Assembly (NCBI RefSeq): GCF_021390195.1
Contig: NZ_CP090003.1
Location: forward strand, 608,001-672,000
Length of the DNA stretch: 64,000 bases
Direction of reading: 5' to 3'
Source of the DNA: Flagellimonas sp. CMM7
Lineage (GTDB): Bacteria > Bacteroidota > Bacteroidia > Flavobacteriales > Flavobacteriaceae
Within the stretch, counting starts at the first letter, position 1. Each line of letters opens with the position of its first letter. Both the position numbers and the translations under genes were made by a program. The notes beneath the pieces were generated by a model. That model was not told the origin of the DNA. It saw only the letters and a program-made list of their open reading frames with translations, and searched no databases. Of the stretch, positions 16,979 to 27,200 are shown one piece after another.

Positions 16979-17014
16979 TTTTCCTATATTTGAAAACATC
17001 ACTATAAAAATTAT

Positions 17015-18277
17015 ATGAACCAACTCCCTTTTACTGAAGATACTGTCATCTTTGGTCTTCTCTGTCTCTGTCTAGGTTTTGTCTTTTATACGTCTTCCAT
17101 TAAAACCGGATTTTGGAAAAAATTCTATGGTATTGTCCCAACGGTTCTCATGTGCTATTTGCTGCCCGGAATTCTGGCTAGCACGGGAATTGTAAGTGAA
17201 GAACAATCTCAGACATATTATGTAGCTAGCAGGTATTTATTACCCGCTGCACTTATTTTAATGACGTTGAGCATAGATTTAAAGGCAATCATGAATTTGG
17301 GTTCCAAAGCATTGATCATGTTTTTAACAGGTAGTGCGGGAATAATAATAGGCGGGCCCTTGGCTATTTTAATTGTTTCCATCTTTTCGCCGGAAACGGT
17401 TGGTGGCAATGATTTTGATGCTGTCTGGAGAGGTCTGGCTACTATTGCGGGAAGTTGGATTGGTGGCAGTGCCAATCAAGCGGCCATGCTTGAGGTATTT
17501 CAATATAATCCAAAAGGATATACCAAAATGGTCATTGTTGACATTGTAATTGCAAATTTATGGATGGCCATACTTTTATTGGGTGTTGGTAAAACAAAAA
17601 AAATTGACAAATGGCTAAAAGCAGATTCCTCTTCTATTGAAAAATTAAAAGAAAAAGTATCTACCCATACAGCAAAAATTGCCCGGGTAACCAGTTTGCA
17701 TGATTTTATGATGATGCTTTTATATGCATTTGCCGGAGTTGGAATTGCTCATTTTCTGGGGCACCATTTTGCCGAACTACTAGAGAACAATTTTGAGGTT
17801 ATCCGAAATAAAGAAAAAATACTTTCTTCATTAAGCTCAAAATTCCTTTGGATGGTAGTTTTTGCCACAGCAATTGGCATAGGGCTTTCCTTTACCAAAG
17901 CCAAAAATTATGAAGGGGCGGGCGCCAGTAAGATTGGGAGCATTTTCATCTATATCTTAGTAGCCACAATCGGTATGAAAATGGATTTGAGCAGAGCATT
18001 GGAGAATCCGGGATTAATTGTAATCGGCTTGGTTTGGATTTCCATACATGCGGGCCTCTTGATTTTGGTGGCTAAACTAATTAAAGCACCTTACTTTTTC
18101 TTGGCCGTGGGTAGTCAAGCCAATGTTGGCGGGGCCGCTTCTGCTCCAGTAGTGGCAGCAGAATTTCACCCTTCATTGACATCTGTGGGTATTCTTCTAG
18201 CTGTTTTTGGTTATGTAGTGGGCACAGCAGGTGCCTATTTATGTGCTTTATTGATGGAAGTAGCTTCTAAAGTTTAA
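17015..18277 (+). CDS. DUF819 family integral membrane protein
   Basis: A 420-residue polytopic inner-membrane protein with about ten hydrophobic segments in two similar halves. Conserved family stretches are AGSWIGGSANQAAMLEV in the first half and AVGSQANVGGAASAPVVAAEF in the second, paired helix-breaking motifs of the kind seen in inverted-repeat transporters. The B. subtilis relative YjcL belongs to this family and its substrate is unknown. A charged cytoplasmic loop lies near residues 195-230. Probably expressed with the upstream HAD gene. Confidence 0.85.
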   Translation: MNQLPFTEDTVIFGLLCLCLGFVFYTSSIKTGFWKKFYGIVPTVLMCYLLPGILASTGIVSEEQSQTYYVASRYLLPAALILMTLSIDLKAIMNLGSKALIMFLTGSAGIIIGGPLAILIVSIFSPETVGGNDFDAVWRGLATIAGSWIGGSANQAAMLEVFQYNPKGYTKMVIVDIVIANLWMAILLLGVGKTKKIDKWLKADSSSIEKLKEKVSTHTAKIARVTSLHDFMMMLLYAFAGVGIAHFLGHHFAELLENNFEVIRNKEKILSSLSSKFLWMVVFATAIGIGLSFTKAKNYEGAGASKIGSIFIYILVATIGMKMDLSRALENPGLIVIGLVWISIHAGLLILVAKLIKAPYFFLAVGSQANVGGAASAPVVAAEFHPSLTSVGILLAVFGYVVGTAGAYLCALLMEVASKV

Positions 18278-18321
18278 TTATTCCATAAGTTTATTGATAT
18301 TTGCCCCGCTAAATTTCAACA

Positions 18322-19014
18322 ATGAAGAGGATTTTGTTTGCACTGGTACTTGGTTTGATCATTGTTTCTTGTCAAAAGAATACAGAAAACACCATGGCCG
18401 TTTCAGGAAATATTAAAGGGTTAAAAAAAGGAACCTTGTTCCTGCAACACTTCAATGATTCGTCATTAGTGGTATTGGATTCGCTTGAAATTCAAGGAGA
18501 TGGAAGTTTTTCTTTTTCCCATGAAGTAGAAAGTCCAGAAATTTTTTATCTCTACTTAGATAAAGCCGATAATAATGATGTTAACGATCGTATTACTTTT
18601 TTTGGTGAACCTGGGCAAATCACTATAAATACTTCTTGGAATACTTTTGAAACCAACGCAGAAGTCTCTGGTTCTAAAAGTCATGAAAAGCTTGCAGAAT
18701 TCAATGGAATGCTTTCTAATTTCAATATTAAAGAGCTTGAGCTTTCACAGCAAAGTTTTTTACCCGAGATTCAGGCGGATTCGTTGGCATTGGATTCAGT
18801 ACAAAACCTAATATCTCAAAATATCTTGAAACGATACAGGTATACCTTAAATTTTGGTTTGAACAATAGTGATTCTTACGTTACCCCTTACGCAATGCTG
18901 ATTGGAGCAAATGAAGCTAACCCAAAATATTTGGATTCGATATACAATTCCTTAACACCTGAAGTAGCTGCTTCCAAATACGGAAAAGCTTTCAAAGAAT
19001 ATTTGAAAAAATAA
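18322..19014 (+). CDS. DUF4369 domain-containing lipoprotein
   Basis: A 230-residue lipoprotein: signal peptide ending in the lipobox LIIVSC with Cys17 as the lipidated residue, followed by an N-terminal DUF4369 beta domain (about 28-130: VSGNIKGLKKGTLFLQHF). In Bacteroidota this domain usually precedes a thioredoxin-like domain of the TlpA/ResA type, but no CxxC motif or thioredoxin fold follows here, so this is a short stand-alone form. The role may be envelope-related; no activity can be assigned. It is convergent with the next gene, with only 4 bp between stops. Confidence 0.75.
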   Translation: MKRILFALVLGLIIVSCQKNTENTMAVSGNIKGLKKGTLFLQHFNDSSLVVLDSLEIQGDGSFSFSHEVESPEIFYLYLDKADNNDVNDRITFFGEPGQITINTSWNTFETNAEVSGSKSHEKLAEFNGMLSNFNIKELELSQQSFLPEIQADSLALDSVQNLISQNILKRYRYTLNFGLNNSDSYVTPYAMLIGANEANPKYLDSIYNSLTPEVAASKYGKAFKEYLKK

Positions 19015-19018
19015 GGGA

Positions 19019-19291
19019 TTAACCAGCTAATTTGTTTAACTCTTCAACTAGTTCAGTAGCTTTTTCTTCTAGCTGCGACCGGATGTCTTTAAAGTGCGCT
19101 TTACTGTTATCAACTTCTTTTTGATGAATCTTGTCCATAAGCTCATCAAATATCGCAATAGCTCTATCAATAAGCACAGAACCTTCTTCTGAGTCTTTGT
19201 TATTTGAGCCCGCCTCCCATATGTAGACCGCTTCTATGATATCTCCTAAAACAAAATTGACATCCTTCTTTAAATCACGAATACTTGCCAT
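19019..19291 (-). CDS. Conserved small helical protein, function unknown
   Basis: A 90-residue, acidic, all-helical cytoplasmic protein beginning MASIRDLKKDVNFVLGDIIE, with no signal peptide and a coiled-coil-prone C-terminal half (IRSQLEEKATELVEELNKL). I do not recognise a named family, though short proteins of this kind are widespread in flavobacteria. It lies 24 bp upstream of nothing on its strand but downstream of manA by 24 bp, so it may be the last gene of the idi-PTPS-manA unit. Confidence 0.65.
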   Translation of the reverse strand: MASIRDLKKDVNFVLGDIIEAVYIWEAGSNNKDSEEGSVLIDRAIAIFDELMDKIHQKEVDNSKAHFKDIRSQLEEKATELVEELNKLAG

Positions 19292-19315
19292 ACTACTGTT
19301 TTTTCAAATGTACTA

Positions 19316-20284
19316 TTAAATGGTAACTTCTAAAAGTTTAACCCCTTCTGTCTTTATATCTATCCAACTACTCGAGGCAGCAATTAAAATGGTCTCACCC
19401 TTCTTAATCAAAGAACTGCCAAAATCATTAACAATTTCAGCCTCTCCTCCCACACACATATAAATCGTAAAAGAATCCCGAGATGAAACATCTTGACGCA
19501 TTCCTTTGCTTAATTCTAAAAAATTGGTTTTAAAATAAGGGCAATCAACCATTGTGTTGATCGAATCCATTTTATCTAGATAATTAACCTTAAAATCATC
19601 TTTTTTGGAATAATCCATAGCGTCAAGAGCCAACTCTGTATGCAATTCTCTAAGGTTTCCGTTTTTGTCTTTTCTGTTGAAATCAAAAACCCTGTAAGTC
19701 ACGTCTGAGGTCTGTTGGATCTCTGCCAATAACACCCCAGCACCAATGGCATGGATTTTCCCTGTATTTATAAAGAAAGTATCACCTTCTGAAACTTCCT
19801 CATAGTTCATCAGATTCAAAAGGGTGTTTTCTTCTAGACTTTTAATGTATTCTTCTTTTTCAACACTCTTGTCGAACCCTACAATTAGTTTGGCCCCAGG
19901 GTCTGCATCCATAACGTACCACATCTCCGTTTTTCCAAAAGAGTTATGTCTTTTTTTGGCCAATTCATCATTGGGATGAAGCTGGATGGACAAATCTTGT
20001 TTGGCATCTATAAATTTTATAAGAATTGGGAAATCATTTCCAAACCTTTCCACAACACTTTTACCTAACAAGTTTTTTCCTTCTTTCTGAATTAATTCCT
20101 GCAAAGAAGTTCCAACTAATTCTCCATTGGAAATTTCAGAAATATCCCCAGCTACTCCGGAAAGCTCCCAACTTTCTCCTGTGATTTCGCTTTCAATAGG
20201 CTTTCCGAGTACATCTTTAAGTTTTGTTCCTCCCCAAAGACGTTCTTTTAGAATTGGGTTGAATTTTAACGGGTATAAGGTCAT
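19316..20284 (-). CDS. manA: Mannose-6-phosphate isomerase, class I
   Basis: A 322-residue cupin-fold isomerase that interconverts mannose 6-phosphate and fructose 6-phosphate, feeding GDP-mannose and glycan synthesis. Zinc-site motifs are QLHPNDELAKK and the downstream glutamate/histidine pair, with INTGKIHAIGAGVLLAEIQQ and SDVTYRVFDF as further signatures. The length suits the short bacterial (Bacillus ManA-like) class. The start ATG lies at the very edge of the upstream PTPS gene stop (0-bp gap), showing operon structure with that gene and idi. Confidence 0.93.
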   Translation of the reverse strand: MTLYPLKFNPILKERLWGGTKLKDVLGKPIESEITGESWELSGVAGDISEISNGELVGTSLQELIQKEGKNLLGKSVVERFGNDFPILIKFIDAKQDLSIQLHPNDELAKKRHNSFGKTEMWYVMDADPGAKLIVGFDKSVEKEEYIKSLEENTLLNLMNYEEVSEGDTFFINTGKIHAIGAGVLLAEIQQTSDVTYRVFDFNRKDKNGNLRELHTELALDAMDYSKKDDFKVNYLDKMDSINTMVDCPYFKTNFLELSKGMRQDVSSRDSFTIYMCVGGEAEIVNDFGSSLIKKGETILIAASSSWIDIKTEGVKLLEVTI

Positions 20285-20692
20285 TTATCCAGAATAAGTT
20301 ACAAAGTTACGAGGTGTTTCATAAAGTACTACCTCCAATTCTTTGGTTTTTTCAATATGAGGTCTAATCTTATTCCATATTACAACAGCGATATTTTCCG
20401 CTGTAGGGTTTATGTCCTCAAACTCAGGAACATCTTTGTTTAAGTTTTTATGGTCCAAGGCTTCTTCAACATGTTCCTTAATTAAATCCTTAAGCACTTT
20501 AAGATCCATGACAAAACCTGTCCGTTGATCAATTTCTCCTGTAACACTTACAATAAGATCATAATTGTGGCCATGGTAATTTGGATTGTTGCATTTACCA
20601 AAAACGGCATCGTTTTTTTCAAAACTCCAATCTGGTCTATACAGCCTATGTGCCGCGTTAAAATTGGCTTTTCTGCTAACCTTTACCTTCAT
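20285..20692 (-). CDS. 6-pyruvoyl / 6-carboxytetrahydropterin synthase (PTPS/QueD family)
   Basis: A 135-residue T-fold enzyme acting on 7,8-dihydroneopterin triphosphate. Zinc ligands are His15, His40 and His42. The active-site cysteine lies in GKCNNPNYHGHNY (Cys34), with the CNNPNxHGHNY spacing of eukaryotic-type PTPS and not the CxxxHGH of classic QueD; the following LDHKNLNKDVPEF also resembles PTPS. The product may be 6-pyruvoyl-tetrahydropterin (biopterin route) or the queuosine precursor. It overlaps idi by 4 bp (ATGA) and abuts manA. Confidence 0.9.
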   Translation of the reverse strand: MKVKVSRKANFNAAHRLYRPDWSFEKNDAVFGKCNNPNYHGHNYDLIVSVTGEIDQRTGFVMDLKVLKDLIKEHVEEALDHKNLNKDVPEFEDINPTAENIAVVIWNKIRPHIEKTKELEVVLYETPRNFVTYSG

Positions 20693-21222
20693 CCTTTATT
20701 ACTATTATCAGAAATATGGTTATAAAACCGTTCAAAAATAATTTTGAACCAAGCTGTATAATCATCCGGATTCTTAGAAATATCCATCTTGATATCCGAA
20801 GGGGACATCCATTTCCAATCTTCTACCTCGGAAGGGTTTACTATCGGATTCTCATCATAGTAACCAATCATTACATGATCTAACTCATGTTCCGTAAGAC
20901 CATTATCAAATGGTGCTTTGTAGATAAAAGAGAGTAATTCTTTCAGTTCTGTTTTAAAACCCATTTCCTCTTGGAGACGTCTTTTCCCTGCTTCAATATT
21001 GGTTTCTCCTTCTCTCTGATGACTACAGCAGGTGTTTGTCCATAGTAAAGGTGAATGGTATTTATCCTTAGCGCGCTGTTGCAGCATCGTCTCACCTTTG
21101 TTATTCATAATAAAAACTGAAAAAGCTCTATGAAGAACAGCTTTCTCATGGGCTTCCATTTTAGGCATTAGGCCAATAGGTTCATCATCCTCATTGACCA
21201 ATATCACATTTTCCCCTTTCAT
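20689..21222 (-). CDS. idi: Isopentenyl-diphosphate delta-isomerase, type 1
   Basis: A 177-residue Nudix-fold isomerase converting isopentenyl diphosphate to dimethylallyl diphosphate in the cytoplasm, needed for quinones and the carotenoids typical of this group. The catalytic cysteine is Cys66 in WTNTCCSHQREGE and the catalytic glutamate is Glu113 in LTEHELDH; the Nudix-like helix is AGKRRLQEEMGF. It is the first gene of a tight unit with the PTPS-family gene (4-bp overlap) and manA (abutting). Confidence 0.95.
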   Translation of the reverse strand: MKGENVILVNEDDEPIGLMPKMEAHEKAVLHRAFSVFIMNNKGETMLQQRAKDKYHSPLLWTNTCCSHQREGETNIEAGKRRLQEEMGFKTELKELLSFIYKAPFDNGLTEHELDHVMIGYYDENPIVNPSEVEDWKWMSPSDIKMDISKNPDDYTAWFKIIFERFYNHISDNSNKG

Positions 21223-21293
21223 AAGGTAAAAATATGACGTTTGTCAGGAAATACATGAATGCAGGTTCTAAAATGTTTCTAAAACCTTTAATT

Positions 21294-22253
21294 TTAAAAG
21301 AAACGTGGAGATTTTAAGTTACTCAAATTCTTTACAAAATCATATCTAAGGATAACCTCAAAAGATCCATCATTGAAGGTAGCTGCTCCTAAATCCGTGG
21401 TTTCGCGATCGTAGGCAAGGCCAATGAACATCTCGTCAGATATTCTAAAACCAAAGAGACCACTGAATGCAGCATCCCAACGATAGGCAACACCACCTAT
21501 AAATTTTTCATTGAACATAAAATTTGCAGATACATCAACTTGAAAGGGGGCACCTTGAACCGCCTTAGTTAAAAGTGTCGGTTTAAATTTGAGAAAGGGA
21601 TTTAAATCCCATACATACCCAGTGATAAAGTATAAGTTTATCTGCTCCGTTGCAGTTGAAATTGATGATTCATCAAAATGAGTGGTTTCTAACAACCTTG
21701 GTACTGAAAGACCTGTATAAAAACGTTCAGTATGATAATAAATTCCAGCACCAATATTGGGTGAAAATTTATTTTGAATATCCTGCTGTGATTGCAATTG
21801 AGGGTCAATTTCAAATTCATCCAATTCTGAATATCGAATATCTAACATGTGGGCGCTTGCCTTTAGCCCAAAACTTAACTTGGCGTCAAATGATGTTTGA
21901 ATGGTATATGAAAAATCTATATCAAAGTATGTTTCAGATGTAGGTCCTATTTTATCATTGACAATGGATATTCCCAAACCTACTCCTCTATATCCCATAG
22001 GAGTATGAAGATTAAGGGTTTGCGTCTCAGGAGCACCATCCAAACCTAGCCATTGATTACGGTATAAGGCCGCGATACTTAAATGACCTCTGGAACCTGC
22101 ATAAGCTGGATTAACACTTACTGTATTGTACATGTATTGTGTGTATTGTGCATCTTGTTGAGCATGAACAACACTTGTAAAGCACAATAGCAGTGTAATT
22201 ATTTGTAAGAGTGTATTTTTCTTTATTGAATTCTTATCCACAGTAATCTTCAC
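21294..22253 (-). CDS. PorP/SprF family T9SS outer-membrane protein
   Basis: A 319-residue protein: signal peptide (about 1-31), then the family opening QDAQYTQYMYNTVSVNPAYAG and a beta-barrel to the end. PorP/SprF proteins are outer-membrane partners of the type IX secretion system; SprF-like proteins are needed to export individual proteins with type B sorting domains. The start lies 1 bp after the stop of the 673-residue type B protein, its likely cargo. It is about 50% similar by eye to the second paralogue at 38787-39737. It is the last gene of a minus-strand unit that probably begins with the 2536-residue protein. Confidence 0.93.
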   Translation of the reverse strand: MKITVDKNSIKKNTLLQIITLLLCFTSVVHAQQDAQYTQYMYNTVSVNPAYAGSRGHLSIAALYRNQWLGLDGAPETQTLNLHTPMGYRGVGLGISIVNDKIGPTSETYFDIDFSYTIQTSFDAKLSFGLKASAHMLDIRYSELDEFEIDPQLQSQQDIQNKFSPNIGAGIYYHTERFYTGLSVPRLLETTHFDESSISTATEQINLYFITGYVWDLNPFLKFKPTLLTKAVQGAPFQVDVSANFMFNEKFIGGVAYRWDAAFSGLFGFRISDEMFIGLAYDRETTDLGAATFNDGSFEVILRYDFVKNLSNLKSPRFF

Positions 22254-22254
22254 T

Positions 22255-24276
22255 TTATCTATTAATGTATAGGTAACCTGAGAGCTGTTTCATATTCCCA
22301 TTGAGATCTTCATAATCTATAATATAGAAATACGTACCTACAGGAAGTTTGTTGTCCTGATCAACAGTCACCCGTCCTTCAGAAGTACCATCAAAGACAT
22401 TTCCGGTTGTGTTGTATGCTTTGGTTACGTATACCAGCACACCCCATCTGTTGTAAATTTTTACTGTATTGTTTGGATAATCTTCTAAATTATTAATAGT
22501 TAATACATCATGTATTCCATCTCCATTTGGAGTAATAACGTTAATTACGTCAACTTCGTCTACTTGGCTTTGATCTAAATCCGAATCCAAGTAGTTTGGA
22601 AACCCATCTTCATCTGAATCATCATCAGCATAGTTTCCATCCAAATCCAAATCTTCATCTATAGTTTCAATGCCATCATCATCATCATCAGTATCTCGGT
22701 AATTCGGAACATCATCAGAATCCGTATCGATCAAATCAATGGCTGGATCATTTATTTCATCATTGACATCTAAGTCAATTACCGTGCTTCCTTCAAAACC
22801 ATCGTCAAGACCATCATTATCTTTATCAGAACCAATAAATGTTACATCTGCAATACCATCTTGATCTTGATCATTACCTTCTATACTATCTGGTACATTG
22901 TCATTATCACTATCATCATCTACATAATCTGGAATTGCATCACCATCTGTATCAACGGGAATCAATCCTACATTCCCACCATTTTCATAAGCATCATCTA
23001 AACCATTATCATTGGCATCCAATAAACTAGGAGCTATATAGCCTATTGTTATCTGTGCTTCAATATTATCAGGAATTCCATCATCATCGCTATCAATATC
23101 TAGGTAGTCTGGAATAGTATCTCCATCTGTATCAGTTGGGTTTGTTGATGGATCATTATCGTTATCAGAATTTAAATCTTCAAAACTGTCTACAATTCCA
23201 TCATTATCGCTATCTAAGTTAATTCCGGGAGGATTCACCAATATGGTAACTGTTGCAGTGCTACAATTTCCAGATCCGTCGCATATTGTATAATCAAAAG
23301 CATCAGGGCCCAGATAACCAGGGTTAGGGGTATAGGTTATAAAATCATCTGATGGATTACCCAAAGTAGTATTTTCATTTATGAAAATGGTTCCGTTGGA
23401 AGGTGTTGTAGCTATTAAGGTACCTGTAGTAGGCAAATCATTATCATTCGCCAAAATATCAATATCAACAGCAATATCTTGCTCCGTTGTAACGGAATCA
23501 TCAAATGCATCTACAATAGGAAGTACATCTACAGTAACAGTCGCTGTACTGCAAGCTCCAGTAGTGTTACATACAGTATAATCAAATGCATCGGTCCCGT
23601 TGAAATTGGGGTCTGGCGTATAGGTTACAATATCATCAGTTGGGTCATTCGGTGTTCCATTGCTGTTTATGGTAACAGCACCATTTGCCGGATTCGTAGT
23701 TGTAAGATTTCCGGTTGTGGTTACATCCGAATCATTGGCAAACACTGGAACAGCAACAGAATCATCTTCATCTACAGTTACTAAATCATCAACTAAAGTT
23801 CCAGCTTGACTCATACACACCACAGTAAAACGAGGTAGTTCACTGGTATTTCCTGCCTTGGTAATAGTGGCAGTATACCTCTCTACACTTAATGTACTTG
23901 TTACCGTTGGTTGTGTTTGATCTCCACTTAATGCAGGATTCCAACTTACAGTAGCTCCGGTAGGAATGCTTGCGGTTATATCTAAAGTAACTTGATTATT
24001 TGGAGCTGTGCAATCGGTCAAAATGAAATATCCTGTTGCATTGGAACCACATAACGTACCGTCATATGTTGCAAAATATACTCCTGGTTGTGTGGCCTCA
24101 TAAAAGGAAACCGTACTTAAAACAGTTCCAACATCTGAAGCTTCAAACCACTGAAAATTGGTCTCATCTCCGGTATTGGGTGCTTGAAGTAAAAACTGTG
24201 CATTTAGAAAACTCATCCCAGAAATAAAGACGAACAATCCAATGAATAAAGACTTATTTAATTTTATTGATTTCAA
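22255..24276 (-). CDS. T9SS type B sorting domain protein with cadherin-like and thrombospondin type 3 repeats
   Basis: A 673-residue surface protein. Order: signal peptide (1-26), a ~130-residue beta-rich N-terminal region, two Ig/cadherin-like modules (about 155-255 and 256-350; each holds ANDxD and a YTP...FDYT strand with a Cys pair), acidic thrombospondin type 3 repeats (about 355-560; DxDxDG calcium-binding loops), and the gliding-motility-type C-terminal domain (about 580-673; [11 protein letters not shown], then [11 protein letters not shown] and GTYFYIIDY). The last domain targets it to the type IX secretion system. The PorP/SprF gene 1 bp downstream is the expected dedicated partner. 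Likely role is adhesion or surface structure; ligand unknown. Confidence 0.92.
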   Translation of the reverse strand: MKSIKLNKSLFIGLFVFISGMSFLNAQFLLQAPNTGDETNFQWFEASDVGTVLSTVSFYEATQPGVYFATYDGTLCGSNATGYFILTDCTAPNNQVTLDITASIPTGATVSWNPALSGDQTQPTVTSTLSVERYTATITKAGNTSELPRFTVVCMSQAGTLVDDLVTVDEDDSVAVPVFANDSDVTTTGNLTTTNPANGAVTINSNGTPNDPTDDIVTYTPDPNFNGTDAFDYTVCNTTGACSTATVTVDVLPIVDAFDDSVTTEQDIAVDIDILANDNDLPTTGTLIATTPSNGTIFINENTTLGNPSDDFITYTPNPGYLGPDAFDYTICDGSGNCSTATVTILVNPPGINLDSDNDGIVDSFEDLNSDNDNDPSTNPTDTDGDTIPDYLDIDSDDDGIPDNIEAQITIGYIAPSLLDANDNGLDDAYENGGNVGLIPVDTDGDAIPDYVDDDSDNDNVPDSIEGNDQDQDGIADVTFIGSDKDNDGLDDGFEGSTVIDLDVNDEINDPAIDLIDTDSDDVPNYRDTDDDDDGIETIDEDLDLDGNYADDDSDEDGFPNYLDSDLDQSQVDEVDVINVITPNGDGIHDVLTINNLEDYPNNTVKIYNRWGVLVYVTKAYNTTGNVFDGTSEGRVTVDQDNKLPVGTYFYIIDYEDLNGNMKQLSGYLYINR

Positions 24277-24299
24277 ACTCTTTACAGTCTTTATTGTTA

Positions 24300-27200
24300 T
24301 TATTTAACCACAAATACTACATTGATTAATGTATTGTAGTCTGTTGGTATATTTTCAACCTCTATCGTCAAATTACCATTCGCGTCTATAACCATTGCAT
24401 CGGGAGCAGGTATCACTGATGCAGTATCAAAAACAGTAGGGTCTGCATAAGTCACATAATAATATAAATCTGTTCTCCCATAAGTTGGAACTGCAGCTGG
24501 TGCGCCTGTACTACCAACAGTTGGCGTTCCAAATTGGTCTATATATTCCTGATAAAGATCAATGGATTTTATACCCGTAGTAGAAGCGTCAATAGATATT
24601 GATGGCGGATAGAATATATTTGGTCTGGTATTGTTTATGACATAAGGAGTTCCCGAAGACCCATCACCAGTAACACTAATATCCGTACCAGCTGTTACTA
24701 TGGTTTGTGTACCGTCCACTGCGTCAAGTTCCGTCTGGATCTCCTCGATAGCGGCCTGTACGTCCGTACTGGTCGTATTACCAGTGGCTGTAAATGGTAC
24801 CCCTCCCGCGTTCTGGTTATCCGTATTGTCCAAGTATCCGCTTAGGTCCACGTCCGTGTTTGGGTCACCACTGATCGCCAAGGTGTTTCCTGTTAAGGTC
24901 AGATCTTGTGCATCTGTGTTATCTAAGTAACCGCTTAGGTCCACATCCGTGTTTGGGTCACCACTGATCGCCAAGGTGTTTCCTGTTAAGGTCAGATCTT
25001 GGTCATCTGTACCGTCCACTGCGTCAAGTTCCGTCTGGATCTCCTCGATAGCGGCCTGTACGTCCGTACTGGTCGTATTACCAGTGGCTGTAAATGGTAC
25101 CCCTCCCGCGTTCTGGTTATCCGTATTGTCCAAGTATCCGCTTAGGTCCACGTCCGTGTTTGGGTCACCACTGATCGCCAAGGTGTTTCCTGTTAAGGTC
25201 AGATCTTGGTCATCTGTCCCATCTACACCATCAAGTTCCGTCTGGATCTCCTCGATAGCGGCCTGTACGTCCGTACTGGTCGTATTACCGGTTGCCGTGA
25301 AAGGTACCCCTCCCGCGTTCTGGTTATCCGTATTGTCCAAGTATCCGCTTAGGTCCACGTCCGTGTTTGGATCTCCACTGATCGCCAAGGTGTTTCCTGT
25401 TAAGGTCAGATCTTGGTCATCTGTCCCATCTACACCATCAAGTTCCGTCTGGATCTCCTCGATAGCGGCCTGTACGTCCGTACTGGTCGTATTACCGGTT
25501 GCCGTGAAAGGTACCCCTCCCGCGTTCTGGTTATCCGTATTGTCCAAGTATCCGCTTAGGTCCACGTCCGTGTTTGGGTCACCACTGATCGCCAAGGTGT
25601 TTCCTGTTAAGGTCAGATCTTGGTCATCTGTACCATCTACACCATCTAACTCTGTTTGTATCTCTTCTAATGCGGCTTGTACGTCCGTACTGGTCGTATT
25701 ACCAGTGGCTGTAAATGGTACCCCTCCCGCGTTCTGGTTATCCGTATTGTCCAAGTATCCGCTTAGGTCCACGTCCGTGTTTGGATCCCCACTGATCGCC
25801 AAGGTGTTCCCTGTTAAGGTCAGATCTTGTGCATCTGTGTTATCTAAGTAACCGCTTAGGTCCACGTCCGTGTTTGGATCCCCACTGATCGCCAAGGTGT
25901 TCCCTGTTAAGGTCAGATCTTGGTCATCTGTACCGTCCACTGCGTCAAGTTCCGTCTGGATCTCCTCGATAGCGGCCTGTACGTCCGTACTGGTCGTATT
26001 ACCGGTTGCCGTGAAAGGTACTGCTCCCGCGTTCTGGTTATCCGTATTGTCCAAGTATCCGCTTAGGTCCACGTCCGTGTTTGGGTCACCACTGATCGCC
26101 AAGGTGTTTCCTGTTAAGGTCAGATCTTGGTCATCTGTACCGTCCACTGCGTCAAGTTCCGTCTGGATCTCCTCGATAGCGGCCTGTACGTCCGTACTGG
26201 TCGTATTACCGGTTGCCGTGAAAGGTACCCCTCCCGCGTTCTGGTTATCCGTATTGTCCAAGTAACCGCTTAGGTCCACGTCCGTGTTTGGGTCACCACT
26301 GATCGCCAAGGTGTTTCCTGTTAAGGTCAGATCTTGGTCATCTGTACCGTCCACTGCGTCAAGTTCCGTCTGGATCTCCTCGATAGCGGCCTGTACGTCC
26401 GTACTGGTCGTATTACCGGTTGCCGTGAAAGGTACCCCTCCCGCATTCTGGTTATCCGTATTGTCCAAGTATCCGCTTAGGTCCACGTCCGTGTTTGGGT
26501 CACCACTGATCGCCAAGGTGTTCCCGGTTAAGGTCAGATCCTGGTCATCTGTCCCATCTACACCATCTAACTCTGTTTGTATCTCTTCTAATGCGGCTTG
26601 TACATCGGTACTGGTTAGGTTACCTGCTGGGGTAACTGTTACCTGACCTCCATTAATAACTAAATTTCCGTCTATAATGTCTATGTCAATCTCATCATTT
26701 GCAGCATCATTAGTAATAGAAATCTTATTTGACCCTGCATTAATATTTTTAAATTCTAAATCTGCACCTGTCTTTCTTGCAAAAGGTCCAACTCCACCAG
26801 CACCGACATTAGATGCAGTGTTTGTTTGACCTGCAGTTGCGGCAAAACCATCTATATCCACTTGCAATTCCTCCAATGCGGTCTGTACATCGGTACTACC
26901 AAGATTACCTGCCGGGGTAACAGCTACCTGACCTGCATTCTGGTTATCCGTATTGTCCAAGTATCCGCTTAGGTCCACGTCCGTGTTTGGATCCCCACTG
27001 ATCGCCAAGGTGTTCCCTGTTAAGGTCAGATCTTGGTCATCTGTCCCATCTACACCATCAAGTTCCGTCTGGATCTCCTCGATAGCGGCCTGTACGTCCG
27101 TACTGGTCGTATTACCGGTTGCCGTGAAAGGTACCCCTCCCGCGTTCTGGTTATCCGTATTGTCCAAGTATCCGCTTAGGTCCACGTCCGTGTTTGGATC

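Noticed and set aside
16181..18277. Riboswitch before the DUF819 or HAD genes
   Set aside because: Gaps are 1 and 36 bp, too short for an aptamer.
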